Source: Stramonita haemastoma (lineage: Eukaryota; Mollusca; Gastropoda; Neogastropoda; Muricidae). Taken from it: DNA of 64,000 nt. Shown piece by piece: positions 1-11,829 of this stretch. Where the stretch lies: positions 62,483,831 through 62,547,830 of the forward strand of contig CM060322.1 of NCBI GenBank assembly GCA_030674155.1, in the 5' to 3' direction. Numbering within the stretch: the stretch's first letter is position 1; each line of letters opens with the position of its first letter. The notes under the pieces were generated by a model. That model saw nothing but the letters and a program-made list of their open reading frames with translations. It searched no databases and was not told the origin of the DNA. The position numbers were made by a program, and so were the translations under genes.

Positions 1-350
1 AAATACTAGCAACCCCCCCCCCCCCTCGTCCCTAAAATCCACGAGATAGAGAGAAGGGGGGGGGGGGGGGAGAGAGTGAGAGGTATCCTCATTGTGGACC
101 CTTCAGACAACTGAATTTGTTGTGTTCTTCATTTTGAAAAACATGGCCTAGGCCTAATGTAAGCTAGAGCCTCCACGTGCAACACGTAAGAGATTGGCTC
201 ACAAACCGGCATGTGTTCTTGCCTGGAGCTAGCGAACGTTTGCCTTTTTCGTGTCGTTAAGCGGCCCCCCCCCCCCCCCCCCCACCCCACTTCCCACCCG
301 ACCTATTTCTTTTTCTATGTACCACAAGTCCCATAATTCCTTGATTGAAG

Positions 351-383
351 ATGGCGGAAAGATTCACTCGACGTGTCCACATG
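351..383 (+). CDS. Candidate first coding exon, unidentified gene
   Basis: AAGATGGCGG gives a good start context; the reading MAERFTRRVHM runs to ATG|GTGAGT, a strong donor. The short peptide is rich in Arg with one acidic residue, which would suit a mitochondrial presequence, but this is inference. Pairing with the next candidate exon at 1540 keeps an open frame. No family is recognised. The continuation past 1598 was not found. Confidence 0.25.
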
Positions 384-1057
384 GTGAGTATATTTTTTGG
401 TCTTTTTACTAATGTTGCTAACTTAGGCGCACAAGCATTGTTTACGATAGAAGTTTTTGGTATGTTTTGGTAACAATGTTGTTCAGAATTAATTGAATTA
501 GATAGCTGTTTTATGCCTAAATGCTCGATATCACTGATTCAGAAGTGACCGGTCTTGCCCTTTGACCTTTACTGCCTGTATGAATGTGTCCCAGCTTTTT
601 TTTTTTTTTAAAGAAAGGGGGAGGACAGATAGCAGAATTTTGAAAACAGAATGATAGTAAAGCTGTGAATTTTATACTTCGCAAGGGTTTGAACGTAGTT
701 TGATGTTAGGTAAATCAAACTGATTATTTAAAGTTCGAACTGGTAACAATGAGCACAATGTAGCACGTGACCATCAGAGACTCTGAGCTCACATTCACCC
801 CGCGTGTCAAGTGTCGTCCCTTGTTCATATCTTGCCATGTTTTTTTTTTATATTAAACATATTATAATTTGCTTTTATTCTTCATTGTGAATGGATATTA
901 GCTGAATGAGGCTGCATTGCATAGTAAGTTCATGGATGTGTTAAAGTATTTTATTTTGGTTTGGTTTAAATGTTTATGGGCTCTGTTTCTATCTCTTACT
1001 GTATTCATATTTTTTTAAATTTTAAGATGACTACCCTAACTCATTTTATTAAGTATT

Positions 1058-1378
1058 TTTTTATATCAAAGATAATGGAATAAGCACTCATGAGTTTTTT
1101 TTTTACATCTAGTCCCCGTGTGTATGCAGTATCAAATTTTACTGTTCCCACCGGCACACAGTGGCCTACTCTTACGAAAAGCGGAACAGGATTTAATGTG
1201 TGCACAAGATGTTCTGCGTGCGTTTGCACACTGGCCTCGATTTACAGTCTCATCCGAAAGACTTTTGGGGAGAGTGGAGTCAGCACCGATGTTAACTCCA
1301 GGGAAAAATCCCCTCGAGCGGGAATCAAACTTCGGTCGTCAAAAATGCGGGCAATGTTCTGACCACGAGGTTATCCCG
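1058..1378 (-). mobile_element. SINE-A copy, nearly full length
   Basis: On the minus strand it runs from a tRNA-like head (ending region at 1340-1378, decayed) through the body with CGCACGCAGAACATCTTG-like sequence to the 3' end GTGCTTATTCCATTATC. The same module order is seen at 22.4, 35.1, 35.6 and 60.0 kb. It lies between the two candidate exons. Confidence 0.7.
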
Positions 1379-1539
1379 TTCCTTTTGTTCCCCACATGTA
1401 TACTTAGGGAAACGACGTCAGCTACTGAACAGAGAGGGAATCATGAAGGGAGTCTTAAGACATTAGGCAAGAAAGGAATCCAAGCCGCTGCAACTTCAGG
1501 TACCCAGAAGAATGATATTACGTGTGTTATTTGTTTCAG

Positions 1540-1598
1540 GCGCGAAATACTTCGACGGTGATGTCTCTACAACCTCTACGTGGGTACCTTATGTCAAG
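1540..1598 (+). CDS. Candidate internal exon, unidentified gene
   Basis: Flanked by TTGTTTCAG and AAG|GTAAGT, both strong splice signals, and open in two frames. One reads AKYFDGDVSTTSTWVPYVK; the frame that follows the 351-383 exon reads ARNTSTVMSLQPLRGYLMS. Neither is recognised. A second copy of the donor (AAGGTAAGTG) lies 15 bases downstream. A SINE-A copy occupies the presumed intron. Confidence 0.28.
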
Positions 1599-2112
1599 GT
1601 AAGTCATTTCAAGGTAAGTGACGTGTGATGTTTGTACGTGTGTGCGTTGGAACACGCTTTCAAACAAAGGCAATGCTTGTTTGTTTTAACTTTTGTTTCT
1701 TATCGTCTTCACTGTTGCATTCCCCCCCCCGAGGAGTAATAAAGAAAATAAAGAAGGGAGGCAATGCAAAGACCCTGGAGTTCAACTCCCCCCCCCCCTC
1801 CCTCCACTTCAGTCAAAAGACAAACCTCCAGCAGAATGCATACACAGGGTGACATGAATTTGTTTGGCGTTTTTGGATGTGTCAGCCACTTCTGCAACCA
1901 AGGCCAAGCCAATAAGACGATATGGTGGAAACAAGGCGCGCGCGCCGCGTACGTACACACACACACCACACCCCACACACATACGAACACGCACGCACGG
2001 ACACGTGTGTTTGTACATGTGTGCGTGAGAGCATCTTTAAAGGTAAGTCATTTCAAGGTAGGAGGCGTGATGTGTGTGCGTGCATGTGTACGTGGAAAAT
2101 CATTTTCAGATA

Positions 2113-2527
2113 AATCAAGGCAAGGTAAGTGGCGTGGTCCGTGCACATTATGTGCACATTCCTGGAAAATTTCTGTTCCACGAAGTTTTATCGGACAACA
2201 TTTTTAACTTCCCGAGATCCGGCTTTTTCCGTCTAATATGAGTGAAGGTGTTATAGGGGCTTTTAAGGAACCTGGTTTTGGTTTTATCTTAGCCTATTTT
2301 ATGTGCGATCGATGTGGGCTTTTCCACAACGTGGTGGCTGTCCTGGGTGACCCGTATGGTTGACCAGGGCGTTGCTACAAGGACAGTGGAGTTGGTTTTG
2401 TACCCCGTTTTAATCTGTATATAACTGTACAGGTAGTAATTTGATTTTTAAAATTTGACGAGGTGACAGCCCTGATATGGCCTGTGAGGTCAGCGGGGCT
2501 ATAAACAGCATGATTGGATTGGATTGG
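2113..2527 (+). mobile_element. GATTG-tail LINE, 3' UTR copy
   Basis: 3' segment of the recurring LINE: degraded end of the last ORF (CTTCCCGAGA...), conserved UTR (GGTTTTGGTTTTATC, TGACCAGGGCGTTG, TGTATATA), then a hairpin AGCCCTG/CGGGGCT at 2468-2500 and ATTGGATTGGATTGG. 5'-truncated as usual for non-LTR elements. Confidence 0.75.
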
Positions 2528-2547
2528 TGAAGTGTGTGTAAACATAA

Positions 2548-2988
2548 TTTTAAGTTGTCATGTCAAGTAGGTGACATGATGTGTGTACATGTGTGCATAT
2601 TCCCGGAAAATTTCTTTACCACGATGTTCCACCGGACAACATTTTCAGCTTCCCGAGAAAATCGGGCTTTTTAAAAAATCCATATGAGTGAAAGTGTCAG
2701 TTTTTTTAAGGAAACTGATCTTGGTTTATCTCATTGTACGTGTGGTTGATGTGGTTTCTCCCATAACGCGGTGTCCGTCCTAGGCTGACCCTTATGGTTG
2801 ACCAGGGCGTTGGTGCAAGGAAGGTCAGTAGAGTTGATTTTATATCCTGTTTTAATCTGTATAATAAACGGGTTTATTCTGAATTTACAATTTTACGAGG
2901 CCATAGCCCCGATATGGTCTGTGTGGGTCGGTGGTGCTATAAATAACGAGATTGGACTGGAAAGGATTCAATGGATGGATTGGATTGG
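2548..2988 (+). mobile_element. GATTG-tail LINE, 3' UTR copy (second in tandem)
   Basis: Follows the previous copy directly and repeats its order, including the upstream CCCGGAAAATTTCT segment and the hairpin near 2904-2938. The two are diverged, so the duplication is old. Confidence 0.72.
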
Positions 2989-3075
2989 TGTGCTGGAAAC
3001 ATGGTTTTCAGGTAAGTTAAAGGTGAGTGACGTGGTATACTTGGAACTATTATTTTTTTTAAAGCGGCGCGGTAC

Positions 3076-3531
3076 AAAGATCAGGCTGATGGCACACTGG
3101 TCATCTCAATATGTCTGTATGCTTGTGAGTCATGGACCCTCACAGCGGATCTGGAGAGGAGAATACAGGCCACAGAGATGAGATGCTTTTGCAGACTCCT
3201 TGGCATCTCTTACAAAGACCACATTAATAACGAGGAAGTGAGAATCGGAATCGGTCAAGCCATCGGGCCCTTTGAAGATTTCCTGACCACAGTCAAAAAA
3301 CGCAAACTGAAGTGGTATGGGCATATTGCAAGATCAACAGGTCTTGCCAAGACGATTCTGCAGGGAATTGTGCAAGGCGGGAGGAGAGGCAGGCAGAGAA
3401 AGAGATGGGAGGACAACATCCGAGAGTGGACGGGCCTCGGGCTGAGTGACACCCTGAGAAAGGTCGAGGACAGAGGGAAATGGAGAGAGCTGGTTGCGAG
3501 GTCTTCCGTGGCGCCCCTATGGCCTAAATAG
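3076..3531 (+). pseudogene. RTE-like LINE reverse transcriptase, C-terminal remnant
   Basis: In one frame from about 3118, ACESWTLTADLERRIQATEM is followed by RCFCRLLGISYKDHINNEEV, then KLKWYGHIARS, KTILQG and KRWEDNIREWTGL, ending at TAG 3529-3531. This block is typical of the region after the RT palm in RTE-type LINEs. The upstream part needs a frameshift to join. Only the C-terminal ~150 codons remain, so it is a dead copy. Confidence 0.75.
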
Positions 3532-3641
3532 ACTACGGGATAGAGGAAGAAGAAGAAGCACATGTGGGGTCTTGTGGTTGAGACTGTTGTGTCATTGGTT
3601 TTGCCAGTTACATTGTGTATGTCACGGTTTATGCTGTCAAG

Positions 3642-3672
<31 letters not shown>

Positions 3673-3701
3673 CGCGTGCGTGCGTGCGTGCGTGCGTGCG
3701 T
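3642..3701. repeat. (GT)n/(GC)n/(GCGT)n microsatellite
   Basis: Pure GT then GCGCGC and GCGT repeats; likely Z-DNA prone. Overlapping open frames here are artefacts of the repeat. Confidence 0.9.
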
Positions 3702-3813
3702 ATGTGGTTTCTTCTGTCTGTCTTTCTACTATTAGTGCTATTAGACATGGAGAAAGGGGGGATAAGGCAGGATTTATCTTTTTATATGTGATCGATATTT
3801 TTTTCCAGAACTT

Positions 3814-3952
3814 GGAAGTTGGTTTTATACCCCGTTTTAGTCTGTATATAGTTGCACAGTTTCAGTCTGAGTTTTAAATTTGACGACGTGACAGCCCCGA
3901 TATGGCTTGTGTGGTCAGTAGGGCTATAAAAAACATGATTGGATTAGATTGG
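3814..3952 (+). mobile_element. GATTG-tail LINE, 3' end only
   Basis: GGTTTTATACCCCGTTTTAG, GTATATAGTTGCACAG, GACAGCCCCGATATGG, AGGGCTATAAA and ATTGGATTAGATTGG in the standard order. Strongly 5'-truncated. Confidence 0.75.
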
Positions 3953-4141
3953 TTAGGCTGAGAAAGCACTTTTAAATAATGAAAATAATTTTGAACAATA
4001 GATCGAGCAATGAATAAACCTGGATTTTGAATAAGGAACAGAACAATGCCAAATACAACGGCTTGGTTTGCTAATAAATCATCGAAAGGTTCTTCAGAAA
4101 ACGGCTTTTCTACAAAATTTAGTATCAAGAAGAACCATAGA

Positions 4142-4244
4142 ATGTTTGCACAGTTTTATTTTGAGATTTAAAATTCTACAAGGTGACAGCCCTGATATGG
4201 CCTGTGTGGTCAGCGGGGCTATAAACAAGATTGGATTTGATTTG
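4142..4244 (+). mobile_element. GATTG-tail LINE, 3' end only
   Basis: Short copy from TTTGCACAGTTTTATTTTGA through hairpin AGCCCTG...CGGGGCT to GATTGGATTTGATTTG. Confidence 0.72.
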
Positions 4245-4713
4245 ACTGTTGTTTGACATAAAAATAATTATTTTTCTAAAAAATTTTAAAGCGTTAAATC
4301 GAAGTGGGTAACATATTGTAGTAGTTAGAGTCCTAATCTGAGGAGTGCTTAAGCTGTTCTTTCCTGTTTTCAAAGATAGACAAAATTATTTGTATGTAGT
4401 GCTATATACTTCATGACTGAACGCTTCAGAAATATTTTCCCGCGCGGATCTTCTTAGAAAAAACATTATTTTACAGTGAGAACACATAACTTTGTAGACT
4501 TCGTATAATTTTGTACACCTCGTTTAAGCAGCTTTATGAACTAATTCAATGCCTGTAAAGCCAACACGACAAGGAATCCAAACAGAAATCGATATCTGTA
4601 CCGGCCATCCTTAAAAGTGTATCAGGTAAAAACAAATTAACATCAGGACAGTCGGATCTAGTACTGATAGTTTGTAAGGCACATGAGATCTTTAATTACG
4701 AAATCAGCTAAAA

Positions 4714-4851
4714 TTGCCGATATGGCTGTGTGGTCGGCGGGGCTATAAACAATATGATTGGATTGGATTGGTAAGTTTTGATGTGACAGTGCCGATATGG
4801 CCTGTGTGGTCAGCGGGGCTATAAATAAGATCATTAATTGTGTTGGATTGG
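4714..4851 (+). mobile_element. Two tandem GATTG-tail hairpin ends
   Basis: Two very short copies in a row (4714-4771 and 4775-4851). Each has TGCCGATATGG, GGTC(G/A)GCGGGGCTATAAA and a GATTGG tail; little more than the hairpin and tail is present. Confidence 0.7.
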
Positions 4852-5105
4852 CATAGGTGTGCAGAGTGGTCGCATAACTGACATTTTAAAGATAAATTCC
4901 AAAGTCCGTAATTACATTTCTCCGATATCGAATCGAGTAAAAAAAAAAAAAAAAAAAACTTTAATCATTCCACAAAAGGCAATTACAACACTGACAGGCA
5001 CATAGGTTGATAAGATAATTATACTATCTAAAATAAACAGGAAGAAAAGCTATGGTTAGTTTTTGCTTCAAAATACCAAAATAGGTGTTTTTTTTTATTC
5101 ACTCA

Positions 5106-5176
5106 CACATGCGCAGGTACACACACACACACAACCACAACACACACACACACACACACATACATACACGTACGCG

Positions 5177-5217
<41 letters not shown>

Positions 5218-5415
5218 CACACATTGAGTGCTTCAAGTAGACATGTAAACACTAAGATTGAATGAAAAAGAGAGAAAAAGAAAATTGGCGACAATGCAAA
5301 CACAAATACATTTTCATTTTCTCCATAGCATAAAGGCCTGAACATACACTTATAGACGCGCGTGCGTGCGCATGTACACACACACATACACACACCCGCA
5401 CGCGCGCGCGCGCGT
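5106..5415. repeat. (CA)n and (CACG)n microsatellite cluster
   Basis: CA repeats at 5117-5220 and CG/CA mixed repeats at 5355-5415, separated by about 130 unique bases. The minus-strand open frame across it is repeat-derived. Confidence 0.88.
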
Positions 5416-5814
5416 ACTCGAATAATCACATTGAGCACTGAATTAGTGTCACTTTCTCGGATCTAAAAATTGTTTTCTGATATCTTGTGTAGTGCATACT
5501 TTCTCGAATATGAATTACTGCATACTTTCTTAAAGTAGCGTTTTCATTTTTGAATACACATTATATGTATAATACTAAATGATAATGTATGGAATTTTTA
5601 TTGAACTTGTAAAGCAACGAATCAAAGCGATGATTTACTGCATATTTCCATGATGTAGCGTATTCACTCAAGAATATGAATTACTGCACACGTTCTGAAG
5701 TTAATAGTTTATAGCATCCTTCCTTAATCTATGAAGAAGAACACCTTTTTTTAAGTCTATGAATTAGTGCATCCTTTCTGATTTTTTTTTTTGTATTTTG
5801 TACCACTTATGTCA

Positions 5815-5888
5815 AGCTGATTTCTCTGCTTGAATTCGGGCTGCTCTCCGGGGAGAGCGCGTCCCCATGTGCAGCGCCTACCCATTTT
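5815..5888 (-). mobile_element. SINE-C 3' fragment
   Basis: Minus strand reads GGTAGGCGCTGCACATGGGG, then GGAGAGCAGCCCGAATTC and AGCAGAGAAATCAGC, the 3' module seen complete at 37.7 and 46.1 kb. It lies within the degenerate minisatellite. Confidence 0.7.
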
Positions 5889-6499
5889 TTTCTTTTTCTG
5901 CATTGCAACTGTATTTTTTTCCTCTGAGTGGCTTTTTCTAATAACTATATAATTAGTGAAGCCTTTCTGCGTCTTGAATTATTGTATTCTTTCAGTAGTG
6001 TCTGAATTAGTGCATATATTTTTGAATTAATGCATTCTTTCTAAAATATCTGAATTAGTATCATCCTTTCTAAAACTCCGAATTATGTCATCATTTATAA
6101 AATATCTGAATTAGTTAATCCTTTCTAAAACCGAATTATGTCATCATTTATAAAAATCTGATTAGTGTATCCTTTCTAAACGCTCAATCAGTTCATCCTT
6201 TCTACAATCTCTGAATTATGGCGTCCTTTACAAAATCTATGAAGTAGTGCATCTTTAAAACTAGCTCTTTTTTTTCTTAAATCTCTGAATCAGTGCAACT
6301 TTGCTAAATCTCTGAATTTGTGCGTCTTTTCTAAAATATCTGAATTTGTGTATCCTCTCTGAAATATATTATGAGATTGTTCATTCTCTCTAAGGATTTG
6401 TTCATCCCTTTTGGAATCTATACATTTCTGCATTAGTTCTCTAAACCATGAACTAGTGCATGCTTGGACATTTTGACGAATTATTGTATGTAGTAACAT

Positions 6500-6838
6500 G
6501 TTTATGACTTAAAGAATGCCTTTGTTCATTTTTATGACTTTAAAGCATGCTTTTGTCATTTTTATGACTTAAAGAATGCTTTTGTCATTTTTTATGACTT
6601 AAAGCATGCTTTTGTCATTTGTATGACTTAAGCATGCTTTTGTCATTTTTATGACTTAAAGCATGCTTTTGTCATTTTTATGACTTAAAGCATGCTTTTG
6701 TCATTTTTATGACTTAAAGCATGCTTTTTGTCATTTTTATGACTTAAAGCATGCTTTTTGTCATTTTTATGACTTAAAGCATGCTTTTGTCATTTTATGA
6801 CTTAAAGCATGCTTTTGTCATTTTTATGACTTAAAGAG
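6500..6838. repeat. 28-29 bp tandem repeat core
   Basis: About twelve near-identical units of TTTTTATGACTTAAAGCATG + CTTTTGTCA. Each contains the palindrome AAAGCATGCTTT. Units differ by one-base indels in the T runs. The unit is recognisably related to the diverged flanking phrases. Confidence 0.9.
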
Positions 6839-8683
6839 TGTGTTCTCTTATGTCAACCTTCTCTAGACTTGTGCATGTTTTTTTTTCTACTCTATGTATT
6901 ATTGCATGCTTTTTTTTCTTTTTTGCTTGATGAGTGCATGTTTTTGTCCATAAATTAACGCATACTTTGACTTTTTATAAACTACTGCATGGTTTAACAT
7001 TTGTTTTGTGAATTACCGCATGCTTTAGAGAAAGCATGAATTAACGCACGCTTTCTATAATATGTGAATCAGATTATTTTTTCTCTAATCTCCAAACTAA
7101 CGCATGTTTCCTTTGTTAGATGGATTACTTATTTCTTTTTAATATCTCTGAAATAGGGCCCTCTTTTTTGATTATGAACTACGGCCATCTTCTATTTATG
7201 AATTAGCCTCCGCTCTTGATACCTATGAATTAGAGCCTTTGTCTTGCGTATATGAATCATTGCTGTCTTCATATTTCTATGAATCAGTGCCTTCTTTCTG
7301 ATGTCTATGAATTTGTGACCTCTTTCTGATATGTGTGACGAGTTTGTGCCTTCTTTTCATTTGTATAAATTTCGGTTTCTCTCTTGCATATATGAATTGG
7401 TATCTTCTTTTTGTATTCATGAGTTTGATGACTTCTTTCTTTAGCTATCAAATAGTGCCTTGTATTTTTAATATATAAACTAGTGCCCTGTTGTGTGTAT
7501 GAATTAGTACCTATTTGAATCTTTAAATGACTGTCTTTCTTTATCAATGAGCTAATATTCTCTTTCTGATATCTGTGAACTAGTACATTATTACGTCTTT
7601 AATTTTGTGCTCACTTTCTTGTCTATGAACTCGTACCTTTTTTCAGGGTATGTGTAAAAGAGTGCTTTCTTTCCAATTTTTCTATGATTTAGTTCTTCTT
7701 TCTTATACCTATGAATGAATACCTTCTTATGTCTATGAATTAGTTTTTTATGCCTATGAATTAGTGCCTTATTTCTTATATCAAGAAACTAGTGCGGGTT
7801 TTTATTTTAAAATCTGACATTTTTCTTAAATATATAAATTCTGCACGATCATCTTAAATCTATCAGTTGGTTCATTCTTTCTCAATTTTGTGAATTAGTT
7901 CTTCCTTTTTCAAGATATAGGAATTGTGCGCCCTTTCTTGAATAAAAGAAATAGCGCATAAACTACATACTTGAAACACGAAGCTCTTCTTCCTTTAAGC
8001 AAACTAAAAAAAAAATGAAAAACATGAATTCACGTTAGTACACAAGCAAGTAATTACACAGTTTTAGACAGTCTAATACGTTTTAACGGACACATTATTT
8101 CCAGTTCGCAGAGGACAGTAGTCGACAAAATTATATAAACTGACTTTGGGGTTAAAAACGTTTTGATGAATACTTCTTTTACAAATTGACATACAGTGAG
8201 CATTATAATCATAAGGAAATAATAATAATAATGATGATGTATGGTATCCATATGGAGCTGAATCTTGTAAAGCGAACAAAGCGTCAAAATGAAACTCTTC
8301 GCCATTTTCAAGAACGCTACATTTTATTTTCGTAATCTTCCCATGGAATGGCAAACGGCTATTCCCCCTACTGGTCATTCATTGGTTGAGCATCTTAAGT
8401 TGATAAGAGAATAAATACAAATATCGGGTAAACTATAAATATAGTTCTCGTCTCAAAACTAACTTAAAAATATTTATAGAAAAAGCATATAACATTTCTC
8501 TCTACAGCACGAAGTAATATCGCCCTTTAACATTTTGACCTCTTCGATAGCCAGACATTCGAAATTAATAAGCATAGTCTGTTTCTTCGTTTGGCAAGTT
8601 TTCCATGAATATTTTGGGGCACATTTTTGAAATTGCATTATGTTGCCCTCATAGGAAAGCCGACACTACCAAGACATTTTTTT

Positions 8684-9254
8684 TTAAAGTCTGGGATGGA
8701 TAACTATCTGCTTTCTCTTTTTTTTCAAAGTCTGTAGTTTTGTCCGTGGTGACTGCTGGGTGTTGATTATTCGGTGTGTCTGGGCTTCAGTATCATTAGT
8801 TACATCTTTTAAAAGCTTGATAACTCTAACATGACTAAACTCCAAATGGTTACTCTTCAGAATTCCGGGGGGTTTTCTTGTCTTACTCTTGTCACGATTC
8901 TGTCTCACTTTTAAATAAATCCTCACTATCGTATCCAAGTTCATTCTTTTGTTCTTAAATCTACTCTTTCAATTTCTTTGTCCGTTTTTGTCATTTCATT
9001 CCATTTTATGATACCTGATCAAATTTGGTAATATCTTTGACTGAAAAGTACTCCCCCCAAGATAAGAAGAGGCTGCTTTGACATGGTGAACCAAACTGCC
9101 TTTTAACACAAAATTCTGACTCTGCTGTTAGGTGTTTATGCTTAGGGTAAACTTGTATGCTTACATAAGGAGGCGGCGAGATGATTCTTAATATACTTTT
9201 TAGATGGCATGCATTGCTTTGCAGCCCGCATAGATCTCCCAGTTTAAAAAACAA
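8684..9254 (-). other. Unassigned coding-like fragments
   Basis: Two minus-strand frames (9254-9006 and 8944-8684) separated by a stop read as mixed-composition protein rather than low complexity, e.g. SVKDITKFDQVS and PPGILKSNHLEFSHVRVIKL. No family recognised. Could be a decayed TE ORF1 or chance. Confidence 0.15.
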
Positions 9255-9385
9255 ATTCTACGTCAGTTGGATTGTACTGTGGTATTAATATTTATATCCC
9301 AGTTTTCACTTTCTAGTAACTAAAATTAAGCATGTACGGTATCCAGCTTACCATAAACAAAGACTGTCCATTCAGCAGCTGCACC

Positions 9386-9713
9386 GTTTTAATCTGTGAT
9401 TAAAAATGTAAAGAGATGACAGTCCCGATAATCATGGCCTTTGTGGTTGGCGGGGCTATAAACAAGAAGATTAAAGTGGATTGGAATTATTACGTCGTTT
9501 TGATCAATTTCTCCTAAATATTTCCGGCTATCTTTGTAGCTGCATTATTTTGACACTTATGAATAAAGAAACTCTACCAAGAAAACGTTCTCTTCTGTAC
9601 TTCAAAGCACGTCGTTTTGTTTTATTCTGATAATTCTATCTAACGTTTTACGAGGTAACGCCCTGATATGGCCTGTGTGGTCGGCGGGGCTGTCAAAAGT
9701 ATAATTGGTTTGG
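9386..9713 (+). mobile_element. Two GATTG-tail LINE 3' ends
   Basis: Copies at 9386-9484 and 9641-9713 with GGCCTTTGTGGTTGGCGGGG and GGCCTGTGTGGTCGGCGGGG hairpin arms and degraded ATTGG tails; about 155 bases of unrelated sequence lie between. Confidence 0.7.
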
Positions 9714-10162
9714 ACAGTCCTTGTTGATCCCTATTTGTTGACTAGTCAGTATACTAATAGGCTTAAGTGACAATGGTTACGTATGTTACAATCCAAACAT
9801 ATACCAAATTCGAAACTCTAGCTCCTTACAATTACTTTTTTGTTTCTTTTTGTTGTTGGAATTTGTTTTAGGCGATTGCGTTTTACTCTTTAAGTGTCTT
9901 CAATATCACATTCAAAAGGTTTATTTTGTCAGTTTTCCTCTTACAATTTCTTAAACCGTGTCGTTTCATACCGTTTGTTGTATAACACATTCTCTAAGTA
10001 TACAATACAAGTACCGACTTGTAAATTTTCTTCACTTGTGTTTAGTCTCTTTCGGAAGACTGAGTTTGGTTGCTTTTCTGTTGAGATAAAAGAACTGCGC
10101 CAGACGTACCGTACTAACACAAGAACGTAACTTTAAAATGTCAGATAATTATAAGAGAATTA

Positions 10163-10212
10163 GATAAAGACTAAAGAGAGAGAGAGAGGGAGAGAGAGAT
10201 TCACGCCCACAG

Positions 10213-10268
<56 letters not shown>

Positions 10269-10296
10269 AGAAGAGGAAGAGAGTCGGAGAGATCAG

Positions 10297-10344
<48 letters not shown>

Positions 10345-10350
10345 AGAAGA

Positions 10351-10419
<69 letters not shown>

Positions 10420-10439
10420 CGAAGATATTCAGTTCAAGA

Positions 10440-10483
<44 letters not shown>

Positions 10484-11372
10484 CTCGGAAATATTCCAGA
10501 GTTCAGAGAGAGAGAGAGAGAGAACTCGGAAATATTCCAGAGTTCAGAGATAGGAGAGAGGGGGGGAGAGAAAGCTCTGAAATATTCCAGAGTTCAGACA
10601 GAATAAGAAGGGGAGAGAGAGAGAGAGAACTCGGAAAATTCCAGAGTTCAGAGAGGAGAGAAGAGCAGAGGAGGGAGAGAGGAGACTCGGAAATATTCCG
10701 AGAGAGGTAGGGAGGGGAGGAAGGGGGAGGGGGGAGAGGGGAGGGAGAGAGATTTGAAATATTCCAGAGTTCAGACAGAGAATAAGGAGAGGAAGCGAGA
10801 GAAACGAGCACAGAGCAACACGGAAACCAGAGTTCAGGGGAGCGAAGAGCGCAGGGGAGGAGAGAGAGAGAGAACTCGGAAATATTCCAGAGTAGAGAGA
10901 GAGAGAGAGGAGAGAGGAGAAGATTAGAGGGGGGAGGGAGAGAGAGGGGAGGGAGAGAGAACTTGGAAATATTCCAGAGTTCAGAGACAGACAGAAACAC
11001 ACGAACCACCGCACACGAACGCCACAGAGAGAGAACTCGAAATATTCAGAGTTCAGAGAGAGGAGAGAGAACTCGAATGTTCAGAGTCAGAGAGAGAGAG
11101 AGAGACTCGGAAATATTCCAGAGTTCAGACAGACAGACAGACAGAGAAGAGAGAGAAACTCAGAAAATACTCAAGAGTTCAGACAGGCAAAGAGTTGAGA
11201 GACAGAGAAGAGAGAGAATCGGAATATTCCAGAGTTCAGAGAGACAGCAGACAGAGAAAGGAACTCGAAATTTGATTCACAAGAGAGAGAGAGGGGGGGG
11301 GGGGGGGGGGGCTTGGAAATCTTCCAGAGTTCAGAGAGAGAGAAAACTCGGAAATATTGGGAGTTTGGAGAG
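10163..11372 (+). repeat. Compound GA array with near-palindromic motif
   Basis: (GA)n tracts of varying length alternate with CTCGGAAATATTCCAGAG followed by TTCAGAG. More than a dozen motif copies, all on the plus strand. The motif is a near-palindrome (AACTC...GAGTT outer arms, GGAA/TTCC inner arms). Late units are GGGG-rich. The opposite-strand 'LSLSLNSGIF' frames are artefacts. Confidence 0.9.
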
Positions 11373-11772
11373 AGATCAAATCAAATCAAAAATTTTATTT
11401 CCAGATGGTACATTGAATAAACATTAAATTTGCTTTTTTTCATGAAGCCATCTATCTAGAAAAAAAAATATATATATGATATAAACACACAAAATCTGCA
11501 TGCACACAAGAGGAAAACCCCCCACCCCAAACAAAAAAACAAAAACTAAAATCCACTTAAATAGAGACAAACAGAAATGAAGCAGCCAAAGCAAACAAGT
11601 AAGCTAGCCAAGAAAACCCCACCCAAAAACTATATAGTTACAACATTGTTACAATTTTTAACAAAAAAATAGACTATAAAGGAACTTAAGAAAATACAAT
11701 GTTGAAAACAACAATAGTGATAATAATAATAATGGTGATAATAATGTACTGTAAGACTCACTCTTTCACGTA

Positions 11773-11773
<1 letters not shown>

Positions 11774-11828
<55 letters not shown>
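11774..11828. repeat. (CA)n(CG)n microsatellite
   Basis: CA tract passing into CGCGCG. Nearby stretches AAAATTTTATTTCCAGATGG (11388) and AAATTTTATTTACAGAGGG (11886) resemble each other and the SINE-A 3' end, possibly old tails. Confidence 0.85.

Positions 11829-11829
<1 letters not shown>

Larger units (their letters stand above)
5450..7970. repeat. Degenerate AT-rich minisatellite
   Basis: About 2.5 kb in which a phrase like TATGAATTAGTGCATCCTTTCT recurs in shorter variants (GAATTAGTGCAT, CTTTCT) every 30-45 bases with heavy divergence. It contains a homogenised core at 6500-6838 and one SINE-C fragment. No coding potential seen. Confidence 0.7.

Noticed and set aside
6500..6838. CRISPR-like array of 28-29 bp repeats
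   Set aside because: Units are contiguous with no unique spacers and the DNA is eukaryotic; the same holds for 12.2 and 55.5 kb.
10503..11014. Long Ser/Leu-rich minus-strand ORFs in the GA array
   Set aside because: Polypyrimidine repeat translated; changes frame with each indel in the repeat.
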